From NCBI RefSeq assembly GCF_030680185.1, contig NZ_JAUXVZ010000012.1, forward strand, positions 29,210 to 93,209: a stretch of DNA of 64,000 nucleotides, given 5' to 3'. Numbering within the stretch: the first letter of the stretch is position 1; each line of letters opens with the position of its first letter. A program made the position numbers and the translations under genes. Under the pieces are notes generated by a model. The model ran no database searches, was not told the DNA's origin, and worked only from the letters and a program-made list of their open reading frames with translations. This DNA is from Phenylobacterium sp. (lineage in GTDB: Bacteria > Pseudomonadota > Alphaproteobacteria > Caulobacterales > Caulobacteraceae). Positions 8,903 to 19,557 of the stretch are shown here, piece after piece.

Positions 8903-9157
8903 ATGAAGATGACCGTCGAGATCGACTGCTCCCCCACTGAGGCCCGCGCCTTCCTTGGCCTGCCGGACGTCACCGAACTCAATGAGCGGCTGGTCAAGGA
9001 GATGCAGAACCGGCTGGAGCAGAACATGGCCATGGCCTCGCCCGACGAACTGGTGAAAGCCTGGACAGCCTTCGGCGCCGGCGCCCAGGAGCAGTTTCGC
9101 AAGTTGATGACCGCCGCGGCCGAGGGCGCCATGGGCGCCGGCGCCCGACCTAAATGA
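8903..9157 (+). CDS. DUF6489-like small protein upstream of mnmE
   Basis: 84-aa protein without signal peptide or membrane segment, predicted largely helical, with an N-terminal beta strand ([20 protein letters not shown]) and a helical body. I associate it with the alphaproteobacterial DUF6489 family, function unknown. GGAGG at 8893-8897 sets the ATG at 8903. The stop overlaps the mnmE start by four bases, so it is the first gene of the mnmE transcript; a link with tRNA modification or polyhydroxyalkanoate-granule-type helical proteins would be guesswork. Confidence 0.8.
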   Translation: MKMTVEIDCSPTEARAFLGLPDVTELNERLVKEMQNRLEQNMAMASPDELVKAWTAFGAGAQEQFRKLMTAAAEGAMGAGARPK

Positions 9158-10455
9158 AAGACACCATCTATGCCGCAGCCACGGCCCCGGGGCGGGCGGC
9201 GGTCGCGGTCGTGCGGATCTCCGGGCCGCAGGCCGGGCCAACGCTCAAGAAGGTTGCCGGCCGACTGCCGGCTCCGCGGATGGCCAGCCTCCGCCGCCTG
9301 GCGGGGCAGGACGGCGGGATCCTCGATGAGGCCCTGGTGCTCTGGTTGCCGGGACCGGCCAGTTACACCGGCGAAGACAGCGCCGAACTGCACCTGCATG
9401 GCGGCCCCGCCGTGGTCGAAGGCGTGCTGGACGCCCTGGCCGGGATGGGCCTTCGTTTAGCGGAGGCCGGCGAATTCACCCGACGGGCCTTCGAGCACGG
9501 CAAGCTCGACCTGGCCCAGGCGGAGGGCGTCGGCGACCTGATCGAGGCCGAAACCCAGGCCCAGCGGCGCCAGGCCCTGGACCAGCTGGGCGGCCGGCTG
9601 AGCGGCGCCCAGGCGCGCTGGCGGGAATCGCTGGTGGAGGCCCTGGCGGTGCTCGAGGCCGCGGTGGATTTCCCCGACGAGGAGGTTCCGGCCGATGTGG
9701 CCGCGCGCGCTGCGCCGGTGCTCCAAGCTCTCCTCAGCGAGCTGAAGGCGGCGACGGAGGCGGCCGAGCGCGGCGCGCGGGTGCGCGAGGGCTATCGCAT
9801 CGCCCTGATGGGCCAGCCCAACGCCGGCAAGAGCACGCTGCTCAACGCGCTGGCCCGTCGCGAGGCGGCGATCGTCACGGCCACGGCCGGGACCACCCGG
9901 GACATCATCGAGGTTCCCATGGTGCTGGCGGGCTACAAGGTGATCCTGGCCGATACGGCGGGCCTCCGGGAGACGGAGGACGAGATCGAGGCCGAGGGCG
10001 TACGCCGGGCGCGGACCTGGGGGCAGGGGGCCGACCTGCGGATCTGGCTGCTCGACGGCCGCGCCGATGACAGCGATCAGGTCCCGGCAGGCGCAGAACC
10101 CAACGATCTGATCCTGGCCACCAAACGGGACCTCGGAGAGCCGGTGACACGCCTGGGGACGCCCTTCACGGTGCGCAGCCCCAACGACTTGGCCTGGCTG
10201 GAGGCGGCCCTGGCGGAGCGGGTGGCTAGCGACCTCGGCGGGGCTGAACCGCCGGCGGCCACGCGGCTGCGGCATCGGGAGCTGCTGGCCGAGGCGACAG
10301 CCCGGCTCGAGCGGGCTCTGGCCGAAACCGACCATCCGGAGCTCGCCGCAGAGGACGTCAGGCTCGCCTCCCGGGCCCTGGATCGCATCACCGGGCGCAT
10401 TGGCGCCGAGGATGTCCTGGACCGGGTGTTCTCCAGCTTTTGTATCGGAAAATGA
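9154..10455 (+). CDS. mnmE: tRNA modification GTPase MnmE
   Basis: With MnmG forms the complex that installs carboxymethylaminomethyl groups at U34 of certain tRNAs. 433 aa, slightly shorter than the E. coli protein. The N-terminal folate-binding domain begins [19 protein letters not shown]; the inserted G domain has the P-loop [12 protein letters not shown], the TAGTTRD switch and DTAGLRE; the chain ends with the invariant C-terminal CIGK motif. The stop codon is immediately followed by a parS site. The partner mnmG lies downstream across the parS pair and probably has its own promoter. Confidence 0.96.
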   Translation: MKDTIYAAATAPGRAAVAVVRISGPQAGPTLKKVAGRLPAPRMASLRRLAGQDGGILDEALVLWLPGPASYTGEDSAELHLHGGPAVVEGVLDALAGMGLRLAEAGEFTRRAFEHGKLDLAQAEGVGDLIEAETQAQRRQALDQLGGRLSGAQARWRESLVEALAVLEAAVDFPDEEVPADVAARAAPVLQALLSELKAATEAAERGARVREGYRIALMGQPNAGKSTLLNALARREAAIVTATAGTTRDIIEVPMVLAGYKVILADTAGLRETEDEIEAEGVRRARTWGQGADLRIWLLDGRADDSDQVPAGAEPNDLILATKRDLGEPVTRLGTPFTVRSPNDLAWLEAALAERVASDLGGAEPPAATRLRHRELLAEATARLERALAETDHPELAAEDVRLASRALDRITGRIGAEDVLDRVFSSFCIGK

Positions 10456-10471
10456 TGTTTCACGTGAAACG
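10456..10471. promoter_or_regulatory. parS: parS site (15 of 16 bases)
   Basis: TGTTTCACGTGAAACG, one mismatch at the last base of the palindrome. It begins on the base after the mnmE stop codon. Start-to-start distance to the next parS is 37 bp. Confidence 0.92.
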
Positions 10472-10492
10472 GTCATGCCGTTACGCGCACGG

Positions 10493-10508
10493 TGTTTCAC
10501 GTGAAACA
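10493..10508. promoter_or_regulatory. parS: parS centromere site (perfect)
   Basis: TGTTTCACGTGAAACA, exact palindrome. With the copy at 10456 it forms a pair in the mnmE-mnmG gap, 3.6 kb upstream of parB. Clustered parS sites next to parAB are typical for Caulobacterales. Confidence 0.95.
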
Positions 10509-10563
10509 GCCGATATCCTGCCGGCCCCACCCCGTCAAACCGGAGGTGTGACCGCGGCGCCCG

Positions 10564-10592
10564 TCGACCTGGAGCCCCGCGTCGCCTATATA
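10564..10592 (+). promoter_or_regulatory. Candidate promoter of mnmG-rsmG-parA-parB
   Basis: TCGACC (10564-10569), a 17-bp spacer, then TATATA (10587-10592), fitting a housekeeping sigma promoter with start near 10599. It is the only AT-rich hexamer in the gap. It makes the ATG at 10592 an unlikely start for mnmG because that codon would lie inside the -10 element. Confidence 0.5.
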
Positions 10593-10642
10593 TGAGGGCC
10601 GCCCTGCGCTCGCAGCGGCGACCGGAATTCCAAGGTCACGGC

Positions 10643-12541
10643 GTGAACACCCAGTCCATCCTGCAACCCAAAGACGCCTCAGCTGACGCCCGCGCATGGG
10701 ACGTCATCGTCATCGGTGGCGGCCATGCCGGGTGCGAGGCCGCGAGCGCGGCGGCGCGGGTCGGCGCCCGCACCCTGCTGTTGACCCACAAGCTTGAGAC
10801 CATCGGCGAGATGTCCTGCAACCCGGCCATTGGCGGCCTGGGCAAGGGGCATCTGGTGCGCGAGATCGACGCCCTGGACGGCGTCATGGCGCGGATGGGC
10901 GACAAGGCCGGCATCCAGTACCGCCTTCTGAACCGCTCCAAGGGCGCCGCCGTCCGCGGCCCGCGTTCGCAGATCGACCGCAAGCTCTATCGGCAAGCGA
11001 TGCAGGCTGAGCTGGCCACGACCGCCAACCTGACCCTCATGGCCGAGGCGGTGGAGGACCTGATCGTCCAGGATGGTCGCGTGGTCGGCGTGATCGGCGC
11101 CAGCGGCGTGAGCTTCCACGCCGGGCGCGTGGTGCTGACCACGGGCACCTTCCTCAAGGGCCTGATCCATCTGGGCGACCGCCGCATTCCGGCCGGCCGC
11201 GCTGGCGAGGCGCCCGCGATCGGTCTGGCCGACCGGCTCTATGACAGCGGCCTGGCCATGGGGCGCCTAAAGACCGGCACGCCAGCGCGTCTGGACGGCT
11301 CGACCATCGCCTGGGACCGGCTGGAGATGCAGGCGGCCGATGATCCGCCGACGCCCTTCTCCTTCCTGACGCGGGCGATCACCACGCCGCAGATCGCCTG
11401 CGGCATCACCCACACGACCGAGGCGACGCACAGGATCATCGCTGAGCGGCTATCGGAATCGGCGGTCTATGGGGGTCGGATCAGTGGCCGGGGGCCGCGT
11501 TATTGTCCCTCCATCGAGGACAAGGTGGTCCGCTTCGCCGACAAGACCAGTCACCAGATCTTCCTGGAGCCGGAAGGCCTGGACGACGACACCGTCTATC
11601 CCAACGGCATCTCGACCTCGGTCTCCGAAGAGACCCAGGACCTGTTCCTGCGCACGATCCCTGGCCTCGAAGAGGTGCTGGTGCGCCGGTATGGCTACGC
11701 CATCGAGTATGACTATGTGGACCCCCGGGAGCTTTATCCGACGCTGGAGGTCAAGCGCCTGCCGGGCCTCTATCTGGCCGGCCAGATCAATGGCACCACA
11801 GGCTATGAGGAGGCCGGCGCGCAGGGGCTGGTGGCCGGGATGAATGCGGCGAGGGCGGCAGGCGGCGGCGAGCCGCACATCTTCGCCCGGGACGAAGCCT
11901 ATATCGGCGTGCTGATCGACGACCTGGTCACCCGCGGTGTGACCGAGCCCTACCGCATGTTCACCAGCCGGGCGGAGTTCCGCCTGATCCTGCGGGCCGA
12001 CAACGCCGACCAGCGACTGACCGCCCAGGGCGTGGCGCTGGGCGTGGTGGGGTCCGAGCGGGCCACCGCCTTCGGGGCCAAGGCCGAGGCTCTGCGCGAG
12101 GCGCGGGAGACCGCCGCCCGCCTGACCCTGTCGCCGGCCAAGGCGGCCCAGGCTGGCCTGCCGGTCAAGGCCGACGGGGTGGTGCGCAATGTGGTCGAGC
12201 TGCTGGCCTATCCGACCATCGCCTTCGAAGACCTCGCCACGATCTGGCCCGAGCTGAACGCCTGGGCGCCGGAGGTCCGCGAGCAGGTGGAGATCGACGC
12301 CGCCTATGCCGGCTACCTTGACCGACAGCAGGCCGACGTCGCCGCCTTCCGCCGCGACGAGGATCTGCGCCTGCCGCCCGAGCTGGACTATGGGGTGGTG
12401 GGCGGCCTCTCCAATGAGGTGCGCGAAAAGCTCGCCGCCATCCGACCGCTGACGCTCGGCCAGGCCGCCCGCATCGAAGGCGTGACGCCCGGCGCGCTCA
12501 CCGCCCTGCTGGCCCACGTCCGGCGCAAGGTGGCGGCATGA
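10643..12541 (+). CDS. mnmG: tRNA uridine-5-carboxymethylaminomethyl synthase MnmG
   Basis: FAD- and NADH-dependent partner of MnmE in U34 tRNA modification. About 632 aa from the GTG at 10643, close to the family norm. The dinucleotide-binding [15 protein letters not shown], the [20 protein letters not shown] block and [10 protein letters not shown] are diagnostic. The GTG start has AAGG seven bases upstream; the ATG at 10592 is in frame but falls in the candidate -10 box and would add 17 non-conserved residues. The stop overlaps the rsmG start by four bases. Confidence 0.95.
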   Translation: MNTQSILQPKDASADARAWDVIVIGGGHAGCEAASAAARVGARTLLLTHKLETIGEMSCNPAIGGLGKGHLVREIDALDGVMARMGDKAGIQYRLLNRSKGAAVRGPRSQIDRKLYRQAMQAELATTANLTLMAEAVEDLIVQDGRVVGVIGASGVSFHAGRVVLTTGTFLKGLIHLGDRRIPAGRAGEAPAIGLADRLYDSGLAMGRLKTGTPARLDGSTIAWDRLEMQAADDPPTPFSFLTRAITTPQIACGITHTTEATHRIIAERLSESAVYGGRISGRGPRYCPSIEDKVVRFADKTSHQIFLEPEGLDDDTVYPNGISTSVSEETQDLFLRTIPGLEEVLVRRYGYAIEYDYVDPRELYPTLEVKRLPGLYLAGQINGTTGYEEAGAQGLVAGMNAARAAGGGEPHIFARDEAYIGVLIDDLVTRGVTEPYRMFTSRAEFRLILRADNADQRLTAQGVALGVVGSERATAFGAKAEALREARETAARLTLSPAKAAQAGLPVKADGVVRNVVELLAYPTIAFEDLATIWPELNAWAPEVREQVEIDAAYAGYLDRQQADVAAFRRDEDLRLPPELDYGVVGGLSNEVREKLAAIRPLTLGQAARIEGVTPGALTALLAHVRRKVAA

Positions 12542-13251
12542 GCTCGACGCCATCGGCCCTTGAGCCCCCTGAAATCGCCGAAAACGGCCCTGAAAAAATC
12601 GCCTCTGTGGCGCACAGCGCCGCACCCCACATCGACGAGGCTGAATTTGTGCGGCTGAGCGGGGCCTCGGAGGCTCAGATTTCGGCCCTTCGGACCTATC
12701 GAGACCTGCTAACTGACTGGAATCAAAGGATGAATCTGGTCGGCCCCGCGACCTTGCCCGACTTCTGGGGAAGGCATGCCTGGGACTCCGCTCAGCTCAT
12801 TTTGTTGGCGCCCGAGGCCCGCACCTGGGCGGATCTGGGCGCCGGCGCCGGCCTGCCCGGAATCGTCCTGGCCATTCTCGGCCAGGGGCGCGAAGGCTTC
12901 CACGTTCACCTGGTGGAGAGCATGGCCAAGCGTTGCCGCTTCCTGGAGGAGGTGGTCGGCGCCCTGGACCTGCCGGCGACGATTCATAACGACCGTGCGG
13001 AAAACCTGTCGCGGGATGTGGATATCGTGACGGCCCGGGCTTGCGCCCCCATGACGCGCCTGCTGGGCTATGCCAAGCCTTGGCTGGACGGGAACAACAC
13101 CGCCCTCTTCCTCAAGGGCCAGGACGTGGCCTCCGAGATCGAGGAGGCGCGGTCGGCCTGGCGGTTCGAGGCGGAGCTTCTGCCCAGCGCCAGCGATCCC
13201 CGCGGCCGTATCGTTCGCCTGAGGAACAAGATCCATGCCCGCCGAAGCTGA
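12538..13251 (+). CDS. rsmG: 16S rRNA (guanine-527-N7) methyltransferase
   Basis: SAM-dependent methyltransferase acting on G527 of 16S rRNA. 237 aa. The SAM-binding motif is [16 protein letters not shown], preceded by the family block [13 protein letters not shown]. An N-terminal ~35-residue extension rich in Ser, Pro and Glu is not part of the conserved domain. It overlaps mnmG by four bases and parA by 17 bases, consistent with the conserved mnmG-rsmG-parA-parB operon. Confidence 0.95.
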   Translation: MSSTPSALEPPEIAENGPEKIASVAHSAAPHIDEAEFVRLSGASEAQISALRTYRDLLTDWNQRMNLVGPATLPDFWGRHAWDSAQLILLAPEARTWADLGAGAGLPGIVLAILGQGREGFHVHLVESMAKRCRFLEEVVGALDLPATIHNDRAENLSRDVDIVTARACAPMTRLLGYAKPWLDGNNTALFLKGQDVASEIEEARSAWRFEAELLPSASDPRGRIVRLRNKIHARRS

Positions 13252-14086
13252 GCTCCAGGACGCCAAGCCCGCCGCCGGCGCGGCTGGGACATCCCGCGCC
13301 CGCGTCCTGGTGATCGCCAACCAGAAGGGCGGGGTGGGCAAGACCACCACGGCCATCAACCTCGGCACGGCGCTGGCCGCCGTCGGCGAGAAGGTGCTGC
13401 TGATCGACTCCGATCCTCAGGGCAACGCTTCGACCGGGCTCGGTGTCGGCCGGGCCAAGCGCAAGACCACCCTCTATGACGTGCTGATGGGGGAGAAGCC
13501 GGCCGTGGAGGCCGTGGTCCCCACCGACCTGCCGGGGCTCTACATCATTCCGGCCGATCCGGACCTGTCCGGCGTCGAGCTGGAGATCGGCTCGCAGAGC
13601 CGACGCTCCTTCAAGCTGCGGGACGCCTTGGAGCAGATCCGCCGGGACGGCGACTTCACCTATGTCCTGATCGACTGCCCGCCGTCGCTGAACCTGCTGA
13701 CGGTCAACGCCATGACGGCGGCCGACGCCGTCCTGGTGCCCCTGCAGTGCGAGTTCTTCGCGCTCGAAGGCCTGACCCAGCTGATGCGCACCGTCGAGCT
13801 GGTGCGGGGGAGCCTCAATCCGGCCCTGGAGATCCAGGGCGTGGTCCTGACCATGTACGATCGCCGCAACAGCCTGTCCGAACAGGTGGCCAGCGACGTG
13901 CGCGAGCACTTCGGCAAGAAGGTCTACGACACCGTCATCCCGCGCAATGTGCGGGTGTCGGAGGCGCCGTCCTTTGGCAAGCCGGTGCTGGTCTATGATC
14001 TGAAATGCGCCGGCAGCCAGGCCTATCTGAAGCTGGCCCGCGAAGTCGTGGTCCGCGAGCGCCAGCGGCGCGCCAAGGCCGCTTAA
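13235..14086 (+). CDS. parA: Chromosome partitioning ATPase ParA
   Basis: Walker-type ATPase that binds DNA nonspecifically and drives parS/ParB movement toward the new pole. 283 aa. It has the deviant Walker A QKGGVGKTTTAINLG with the signature lysine, DSDPQGNAS, and LIDCPPSLNLLT. The start lies inside the rsmG 3' end with GAGG upstream. parB follows after 18 bp. The ~20-residue Ala/Glu-rich leader before the conserved core is typical of chromosomal ParA in this order. Confidence 0.96.
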   Translation: MPAEAELQDAKPAAGAAGTSRARVLVIANQKGGVGKTTTAINLGTALAAVGEKVLLIDSDPQGNASTGLGVGRAKRKTTLYDVLMGEKPAVEAVVPTDLPGLYIIPADPDLSGVELEIGSQSRRSFKLRDALEQIRRDGDFTYVLIDCPPSLNLLTVNAMTAADAVLVPLQCEFFALEGLTQLMRTVELVRGSLNPALEIQGVVLTMYDRRNSLSEQVASDVREHFGKKVYDTVIPRNVRVSEAPSFGKPVLVYDLKCAGSQAYLKLAREVVVRERQRRAKAA

Positions 14087-14104
14087 GAGTTTAGGAATGT
14101 GAGC

Positions 14105-15019
14105 ATGGCGGAAAACCGCAGGGGCCTGGGCCGGGGCTTGTCGGCCCTGTTGGGCGAGGCCGAAGACGAAAACGCCGACGGCGCGGCCGCCGCCGCCACC
14201 GCCCCTGAGGACGGGACGGCGCCGGCCCTGTCGCCCATGCGCGACCTGCCCATCGATCTGCTGGATCCCAACGCCTCGCAGCCGCGCTCGATCTTCCGCG
14301 ACGAGGACATGGAGGAGCTGACCAACTCCATTCGCGAGCGCGGGGTGCTGCAACCGATCCTTGTGCGGCCCATGCCCAATGGCCGGTTCGAGATCGTCGC
14401 CGGCGAGCGGCGCTGGCGGGCGAGCCAGCGGGTCGGCCTGCACACCGTGCCGGCGGTGGTCCGCGAGCTGGACGACCTGAAGGTGATGGAAATCGCCATC
14501 GTCGAGAACGTCCAGCGGGCCGACCTGACCGCCATCGAAGAGGCCCGCGGCTATGAGGTGCTGATCGCCCGGTTCGGCCGCACCCAGGAGATGGTCGCCG
14601 AGGTGGTGGGCAAGAGCCGCAGCCATGTGGCCAACATGCTGCGCCTGCTGACCCTGCCGGGCTCGGTCCAGAACCTGGTGGTGGAGGGCAAGCTTTCGGC
14701 CGGCCACGCCCGGGCCCTGATCACCTCCGATAACGCCGAGGCCCTGGCCCACCAGGTGATCGCGCGCGGCCTGTCGGTGCGAGACACCGAGGCCCTGGCG
14801 CGCAAGGGCGCCGAACCCGCGGCCCGCGGCGGTGGCGGCGCACGCAGCGGCGGCGGCGACAAGGACACCGACACCCTGGCCCTGGAGAACGACCTGGCCG
14901 AGGTGCTGGGCCTCTCGGTCCAGATCGCCGACCGTGGCGGCGCGGGCGAGCTGAAGATCAGCTACAAGACGTTGGAGCAGCTGGACGACCTCTGCCGCAG
15001 GCTGTCCCGCACGGGGTGA
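14105..15019 (+). CDS. parB: Chromosome partitioning protein ParB
   Basis: CTP-dependent sliding clamp that recognises parS. About 304 aa. The N-terminus RRGLGRGLSALLGE is the ParA-interacting box; GERRWRA is the CTP-binding motif; NVQRADLTAIEEA and the helix-turn-helix following it bind parS; the C-terminal ~60 residues form the dimerisation domain. The ATG at 14105 is preferred because AGGA sits eight bases upstream; an in-frame GTG at 14099 is an alternative. An Ala/Gly-rich linker precedes the C-terminal domain. Three parS sites are present in this window. Confidence 0.96.
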   Translation: MAENRRGLGRGLSALLGEAEDENADGAAAAATAPEDGTAPALSPMRDLPIDLLDPNASQPRSIFRDEDMEELTNSIRERGVLQPILVRPMPNGRFEIVAGERRWRASQRVGLHTVPAVVRELDDLKVMEIAIVENVQRADLTAIEEARGYEVLIARFGRTQEMVAEVVGKSRSHVANMLRLLTLPGSVQNLVVEGKLSAGHARALITSDNAEALAHQVIARGLSVRDTEALARKGAEPAARGGGGARSGGGDKDTDTLALENDLAEVLGLSVQIADRGGAGELKISYKTLEQLDDLCRRLSRTG

Positions 15020-15045
15020 TCTGGCGTGGCTCGGGCCGCAAGAAG

Positions 15046-15122
15046 ATCAACCACGAAGGACACAAAGACCACGAAGGCGCGCGGCGTCTTGGTGATCTTT
15101 GTGCGCTTTGTGGTTCTTCTCT
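15046..15122. repeat. Family A' palindromic repeat, copy 2
   Basis: AACCACGAAGGACACAAAGACCACGAAGG on the left faces GATCTTTGTGCGCTTTGTGGTT on the right. It belongs to the sub-type with AACCACGAAG ends, also seen at 51670. It lies between the convergent parB and holA and could serve as a bidirectional terminator. Confidence 0.7.
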
Positions 15123-15174
15123 TTCTACGCTTGGCGCGCACGACGCGGCGGTCTCGAAACCCTCAACCCAACGC

Positions 15175-15262
15175 CGTCACCCTGGGCCCTGTGCCCAGGG
15201 TCCCTCGTGACGCTTGCGCCCGCCCTCGACAGGGACCCTCGGGACGAGCCCGAGGGTGACGC
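15175..15262. repeat. Family B double-hairpin repeat, copy 1
   Basis: GTCACCCTGGGCCCTGTGCCCAGGGT forms the first hairpin and ACCCTCGGG-acgag-CCCGAGGGTGAC (15235-15260) the second; the outer GTCA and TGAC complement each other. Copies occur at 46929 and 51803. Located in the parB-holA gap; no gene here. Confidence 0.75.
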
Positions 15263-15289
15263 GTGTGGGGGAAGGGCGCGAAGGTGGGC

Positions 15290-16342
15290 CTACAACCCCA
15301 TCCGCCTCGCGCGGGCGGCGATGGCCAGGGCCAGGCGTTCGGCGATGAGGCGGTCGGGGCTGCCGGTGGTCTTGCAGGCGCGGTCGGCGGCCAGAACCTC
15401 CGGTTGGACCGCGTCCAGGGTCTCCAGGCTCCAGGCGCGGGCCTGACGCAGGAATTCCCGCTCATTCTTCCAGAATATGCCAGAGGCCTTGGCGGCTTCA
15501 GGGAGGCCGGCGCCGCTTTTCACCAGGGTCAGGGTGCGGCGCAGGCGAGCCAGGTGCTGGCTGATGGCGCGGACGGCGGCTGGCCCGCTTTCGCCCTCGG
15601 CGGCGGCCCGGCGCAGGCCGCTCTGGGCCTCGGCGATGCGGCCGCCAAAGGCGTCCGACGCCGCATCGGCCAGGGAGGCCTCGGGCTCTACGCCTAAGAA
15701 GTCGTCCAGGTCCTTGGGCGTGGCGGTGACGCCGCTGCGAGGGCCGAGATAGAGGATGAGCCGCTCAATCTCCTGGCGGGCCACGCCGCGATCCTTGGGC
15801 AGGCGGCCGACAAACAGGGTGAGCGCCTCGGTGTTCAGCCCCACGCCCTCGGCGTTCAGGGCCTCGCGGACCAGGCGGGCCATGTCGCCGGGCTCGTCCT
15901 CGTAACAGGGGATGACGGCGCAGGCCGGGGCCTTCTCGGCGATCTTGCGCAGGGTGGAGTCGCGGCCGAGCGCCCCGGCCTCGATCAGGAAGAAGGCCTC
16001 GGGATTGAAGGCCCCGTCCAGGTGGCCCTTCATGGCCTCAGCGGCCATCTTGTCGAGGCTGGCCTTTTCGCTGGAGAGCTTCAGCCGCACCAGGCGCCGA
16101 CCGCCCATCAGGGACTGGGAGGCCAGCTCGTTGTCCAGCCGCCCGGCGTCGCCGTCGATATCCCCGTCGGTGAGCAGGGCGACGTCGAAGGGATCATCGG
16201 GATTGGGGACGACCTTGCCGGCCAGCTGGGTGGCCCGCTCGCGGACCACGCCGATGTCGCGGCCATAGATCACCGCCCCGCGCATGGCGGCGTCGGGCTT
16301 GGCCAGGAAGCGTTCGACGTCTGGCCGGCGGCTGAGGATCAT
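15290..16342 (-). CDS. holA: DNA polymerase III subunit delta
   Basis: Clamp-loader delta subunit that opens the beta sliding clamp. 350 aa, usual length. Recognised from the N-terminal GRDIGVVRERATQL region, the SLMGGRRLVRLK block typical of HolA, and the position next to lptE and leuS, the conserved alphaproteobacterial order. It is the last gene of a minus-strand operon DUF3576-leuS-lptE-holA; 12 bp separate it from lptE. It lacks a Walker A motif, as expected for delta. Confidence 0.92.
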   Translation of the reverse strand: MILSRRPDVERFLAKPDAAMRGAVIYGRDIGVVRERATQLAGKVVPNPDDPFDVALLTDGDIDGDAGRLDNELASQSLMGGRRLVRLKLSSEKASLDKMAAEAMKGHLDGAFNPEAFFLIEAGALGRDSTLRKIAEKAPACAVIPCYEDEPGDMARLVREALNAEGVGLNTEALTLFVGRLPKDRGVARQEIERLILYLGPRSGVTATPKDLDDFLGVEPEASLADAASDAFGGRIAEAQSGLRRAAAEGESGPAAVRAISQHLARLRRTLTLVKSGAGLPEAAKASGIFWKNEREFLRQARAWSLETLDAVQPEVLAADRACKTTGSPDRLIAERLALAIAARARRMGL

Positions 16343-16354
16343 GCCGGCCGGCCC

Positions 16355-16858
16355 TTAGGATCCGGCCTGTTCAGCAAACCAGGCGGCGAGCTCCAGCTGG
16401 ATGCGCCGGGCGGCCTCGGTGGCGGCCCGCTCCTGGGCGTCCTGCTGGGCGGTGATCGAGGCATAGGGCTGGTCGGCGGAATCGTAGGTCAGCTCGACCC
16501 GGACGCTGCCGGTCTTGGCCGGTTCGCCCGTGGCGCCCGCCCGCAGGGTATAGGCTGCGGTCAGGACGTATTCGTAGCGGGTGGCCACATTGTCCACCCG
16601 AAGGCCGCGGGGGAACCGCTGCTCGGCGAGATCCAGATCGAGGCGCCAGGCCGAGGCGCCGGGGCGGGCGGCCAGGGCGTCGTTCAGGGCCGCGGTGACC
16701 AGATAGCCGGCCCGGCCGCGGGGGCTGGCCACATCGATGTCCGACAGGCCCAGGGCGACGCCCGGATCGGCATAGAGGGGCCGGAAGCCGCAGGCCGACA
16801 GGGCGAGCGTCGCGAGGCTGAGCGCCAGGACGCCGGTGAGGCGGAGGGGTCTGGTCAT
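16355..16858 (-). CDS. lptE: LPS-assembly lipoprotein LptE
   Basis: Outer-membrane lipoprotein that plugs the LptD barrel for lipopolysaccharide insertion. 167 aa with a lipoprotein signal peptide ending LALSACGFRPLY; the CGFRPLY after the lipid-anchored cysteine is characteristic of LptE. The ATG at 16858 lies just after the leuS stop; an in-frame GTG at 16861 is adjacent. Placed between leuS and holA as in most Gram-negative genomes, so the identification rests on both motif and context. Confidence 0.9.
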   Translation of the reverse strand: MTRPLRLTGVLALSLATLALSACGFRPLYADPGVALGLSDIDVASPRGRAGYLVTAALNDALAARPGASAWRLDLDLAEQRFPRGLRVDNVATRYEYVLTAAYTLRAGATGEPAKTGSVRVELTYDSADQPYASITAQQDAQERAATEAARRIQLELAAWFAEQAGS

Positions 16859-16861
16859 CAC

Positions 16862-19441
16862 CTAGTTGGCCACGATGTTGACGATACGATCCTTGACCAC
16901 GATCACCTTGCGGATGGTCAGGCCCTCAAGGCGCCGTGCGATCTCCGGGTCGTCAAGCACCATCTTCTCCACATCGGCCGGTTCGGCGCCGGCGGGCGCG
17001 CTGATCTCGCCGCGACGCTTGCCGTTGACCTGCACGGGCAGGACCTTGACGGAGTCCTCCGCCAGGGCCGGATCATAGTCGGGCCAGGGCGCTGTGGCGA
17101 CCAGACCCTGGCCTCCCAGGCTGGCCCAGCATTCCTCGGCCAGGTGGGGGGTGAAGGGGGCGACCAGGCGGGCGAAGACCGACAGGGCTTCGTGGCGGGC
17201 GTAGAGCACCGCGGGGCTGGCGCCCTGGGCCGGGTTAGCCTTGAGAACATTGAGGAATTCGTACAGCCGCGCGATGCCGGAATTGAACCGGAAATCATCC
17301 ACCGCCTCGGTCATGGCCTTGATCAGCCGGTGGCTGGCCCGGGTCAGGGCCAGCGCCGCCTCGTCCGGCTCGGCGGCGGGTGGGCTGGCCGGCTGGCTCT
17401 CGAACTCGGCCCAGACCCGGTTGACGAAGCGCCAGGCGCCCTCGACCCCGGAATTGGACCACTGGGTGTCGCGCTCGGGCGGGCTGTCGGACAGGACGAA
17501 CAGACGCGCGGCGTCCACGCCGTAGACCTCGAAGATCTCCTCCGGGGCCACGGTGTTCTTCTTGGACTTCGACATCTTCTCGACGTCGCCGATCACCACC
17601 TGTTCGCCGGTGGAGGTCAGGACGGCGCGGCGGGTGTTCCCGGTGGTTTCGATCTCCACATCGCCGGGCTCCAGCCATTCGCCCGACTGGCGGCGATAGG
17701 TCTCGTGGGTGACCATGCCCTGGGTGAACAGGCCGGCGAAGGGCTCGCGCACCGACAGCATGCCCTCATCGGCCAGGGCCTTGGTGACGAAGCGGGCATA
17801 GAGCAGGTGCAGGACGGCGTGCTCGATGCCGCCCACATACTGGTCCACCGGCAGCCAGTAGTCGGCCGCGGCCTTGTCGATCGGCGCCTCGGCGGTCGTG
17901 TCGGTGAAGCGGGCGAAGTACCAGGAAGAGTCGACGAAGGTGTCGAGCGTGTCGGTCTCCCGCGTGGCCGGGCCGCCGCAGTCCGGGCAGTCCACATGCT
18001 TCCAGGTGGGATGGCGGTCCAGCGCATTGCCGGGCTTGCCGAACTCCAGGTCGGCGGGCAGGGCGACGGGCAGCTGGTCCTTGGGCACGGGGACCACGCC
18101 GCATTTGTCGCAGTGGATCACCGGCACCGGGCAGCCCCAGCCCCGCTGGCGGGCCACGCCCCAGTCGCGCAGGCGATAGACGGTGGCGCCTTCGCCGAGG
18201 CCGAGCTCTTCGATGCGGGCGATGGCGGCGGCCTTGGCGGCCTCGATGTCCAGGCCGTCCAGGAAGCCCGAATTGAAGATCACGCCGGGGCCGGTATAGG
18301 CCTCGGTCTCGACGCGGACGGTCTCGGCCGCCTCACCCGGCGGCAACACCACCGGCTTGACGGGCAGGTCGTACTTGCGGGCGAAGTCCAGGTCGCGCTG
18401 GTCGTGGGCCGGGCAGGCGAAGATGGCGCCCGTGCCGTAGTCCATCAGGATGAAGTTGGCGATCCAGACCGGCAGCTTCCAGTCGGGGTCGAAGGGATGG
18501 GCGACCATGAGGCCGGTCTCGTAGCCGATCTTCTCGGCCGTCTCGATCTCGGCGGCGCTGGCCCCGCCCTTGCGGCACTCGGCGATGAAGGCGGCGACCT
18601 TGGGATCGGCGGCGGCCAGCTGTTCGGCCAGCGGGTGGTCCGGCGCAATGCCGACGAAGCTCGCCCCATAGAGGGTGTCGGGCCGCGTGGTGTAGACGTT
18701 CAGGCCGTCCTCGAAGCCGGCTGGGGCTGCGCCCGCCCAGGGGAAGGCGAACTTCAGGCCCTTGGAGCGGCCGATCCAGTTCTCCTGCATCAGCCGGACC
18801 TTGTCGGGCCAGCGGTCCAGGGTCTTCAGGTCGTCGATCAGCTCGTCGGCATAGTCGGTGATGCGCATGAACCACTGGTTCAGCTTGCGCTTCTCCACCA
18901 CCGCGCCCGAGCGCCAGCCGCGCCCGTCCACCACCTGCTCATTGGCCAGCACGGTCTGGTCCACGGGGTCCCAGTTGACCACGCCTTCGCGGCGATAGAC
19001 CAGGCCGCGGGCCAGCAGATCCAGGAACCAGGACTGCTGCTTGCCGTAATATTCCACGTCGCAGGTGGCGAATTCCCGGCTCCAGTCGATGGAGAGGCCC
19101 AGCTGCTTCAGCTCGTCCTGCATCCGGGCGATATTCTGGTAGGTCCAGCCGCGGGGATCGACGCCGCGCTCGATGGCCGCGTTCTCGGCCGGCAGGCCAA
19201 AGGCGTCCCAGCCCATGGGGTGCAGCACATTGAAGCCCCGGGCGCGCTTGAAGCGCGCGACCACGTCGCCCAGCGCATAGTTGCGCACATGGCCCATGTG
19301 CAGACGCCCCGAGGGATAGGGGAACATCTCCAGCACATAGTATTTGGGCTGGTCCGGCTTGATCTCGGCCTTGAAGACCTCGGCGTCGGTCCAGGCCTTG
19401 CGCCACTTGGGCTCGACGTCCTTGGGATTGTAGCGCGCCAT
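16862..19441 (-). CDS. leuS: Leucyl-tRNA synthetase
   Basis: Class I aminoacyl-tRNA synthetase charging tRNA-Leu. 859 aa, full length. The N-terminus has the HIGH-equivalent [15 protein letters not shown]; the editing domain (CP1) contains [11 protein letters not shown]; the catalytic loop [10 protein letters not shown] lies near residue 620; the C-terminal tRNA-binding domain is intact. The zinc-like [10 protein letters not shown] and CPDC cysteines are visible in the middle. First part of the transcript is the DUF3576 gene 116 bp upstream. Confidence 0.97.
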   Translation of the reverse strand: MARYNPKDVEPKWRKAWTDAEVFKAEIKPDQPKYYVLEMFPYPSGRLHMGHVRNYALGDVVARFKRARGFNVLHPMGWDAFGLPAENAAIERGVDPRGWTYQNIARMQDELKQLGLSIDWSREFATCDVEYYGKQQSWFLDLLARGLVYRREGVVNWDPVDQTVLANEQVVDGRGWRSGAVVEKRKLNQWFMRITDYADELIDDLKTLDRWPDKVRLMQENWIGRSKGLKFAFPWAGAAPAGFEDGLNVYTTRPDTLYGASFVGIAPDHPLAEQLAAADPKVAAFIAECRKGGASAAEIETAEKIGYETGLMVAHPFDPDWKLPVWIANFILMDYGTGAIFACPAHDQRDLDFARKYDLPVKPVVLPPGEAAETVRVETEAYTGPGVIFNSGFLDGLDIEAAKAAAIARIEELGLGEGATVYRLRDWGVARQRGWGCPVPVIHCDKCGVVPVPKDQLPVALPADLEFGKPGNALDRHPTWKHVDCPDCGGPATRETDTLDTFVDSSWYFARFTDTTAEAPIDKAAADYWLPVDQYVGGIEHAVLHLLYARFVTKALADEGMLSVREPFAGLFTQGMVTHETYRRQSGEWLEPGDVEIETTGNTRRAVLTSTGEQVVIGDVEKMSKSKKNTVAPEEIFEVYGVDAARLFVLSDSPPERDTQWSNSGVEGAWRFVNRVWAEFESQPASPPAAEPDEAALALTRASHRLIKAMTEAVDDFRFNSGIARLYEFLNVLKANPAQGASPAVLYARHEALSVFARLVAPFTPHLAEECWASLGGQGLVATAPWPDYDPALAEDSVKVLPVQVNGKRRGEISAPAGAEPADVEKMVLDDPEIARRLEGLTIRKVIVVKDRIVNIVAN

Positions 19442-19557
19442 CTCAGGCAGCCTTCACGATCTTGTCTGGGAACGAAGACCGGCGTGCCTTTTTGGGGCGC
19501 GCCGGCCACGGCAGGGACGGCGCGTTCGATCTGGCAGGCTGAACGCGCCCTGGGGCG

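Noticed and set aside
13112..14752. A 546-codon frame on the minus strand opposite parA and parB
   Set aside because: Complement of well-identified genes, low-complexity His/Gln/Gly-rich translation, no ribosome site.
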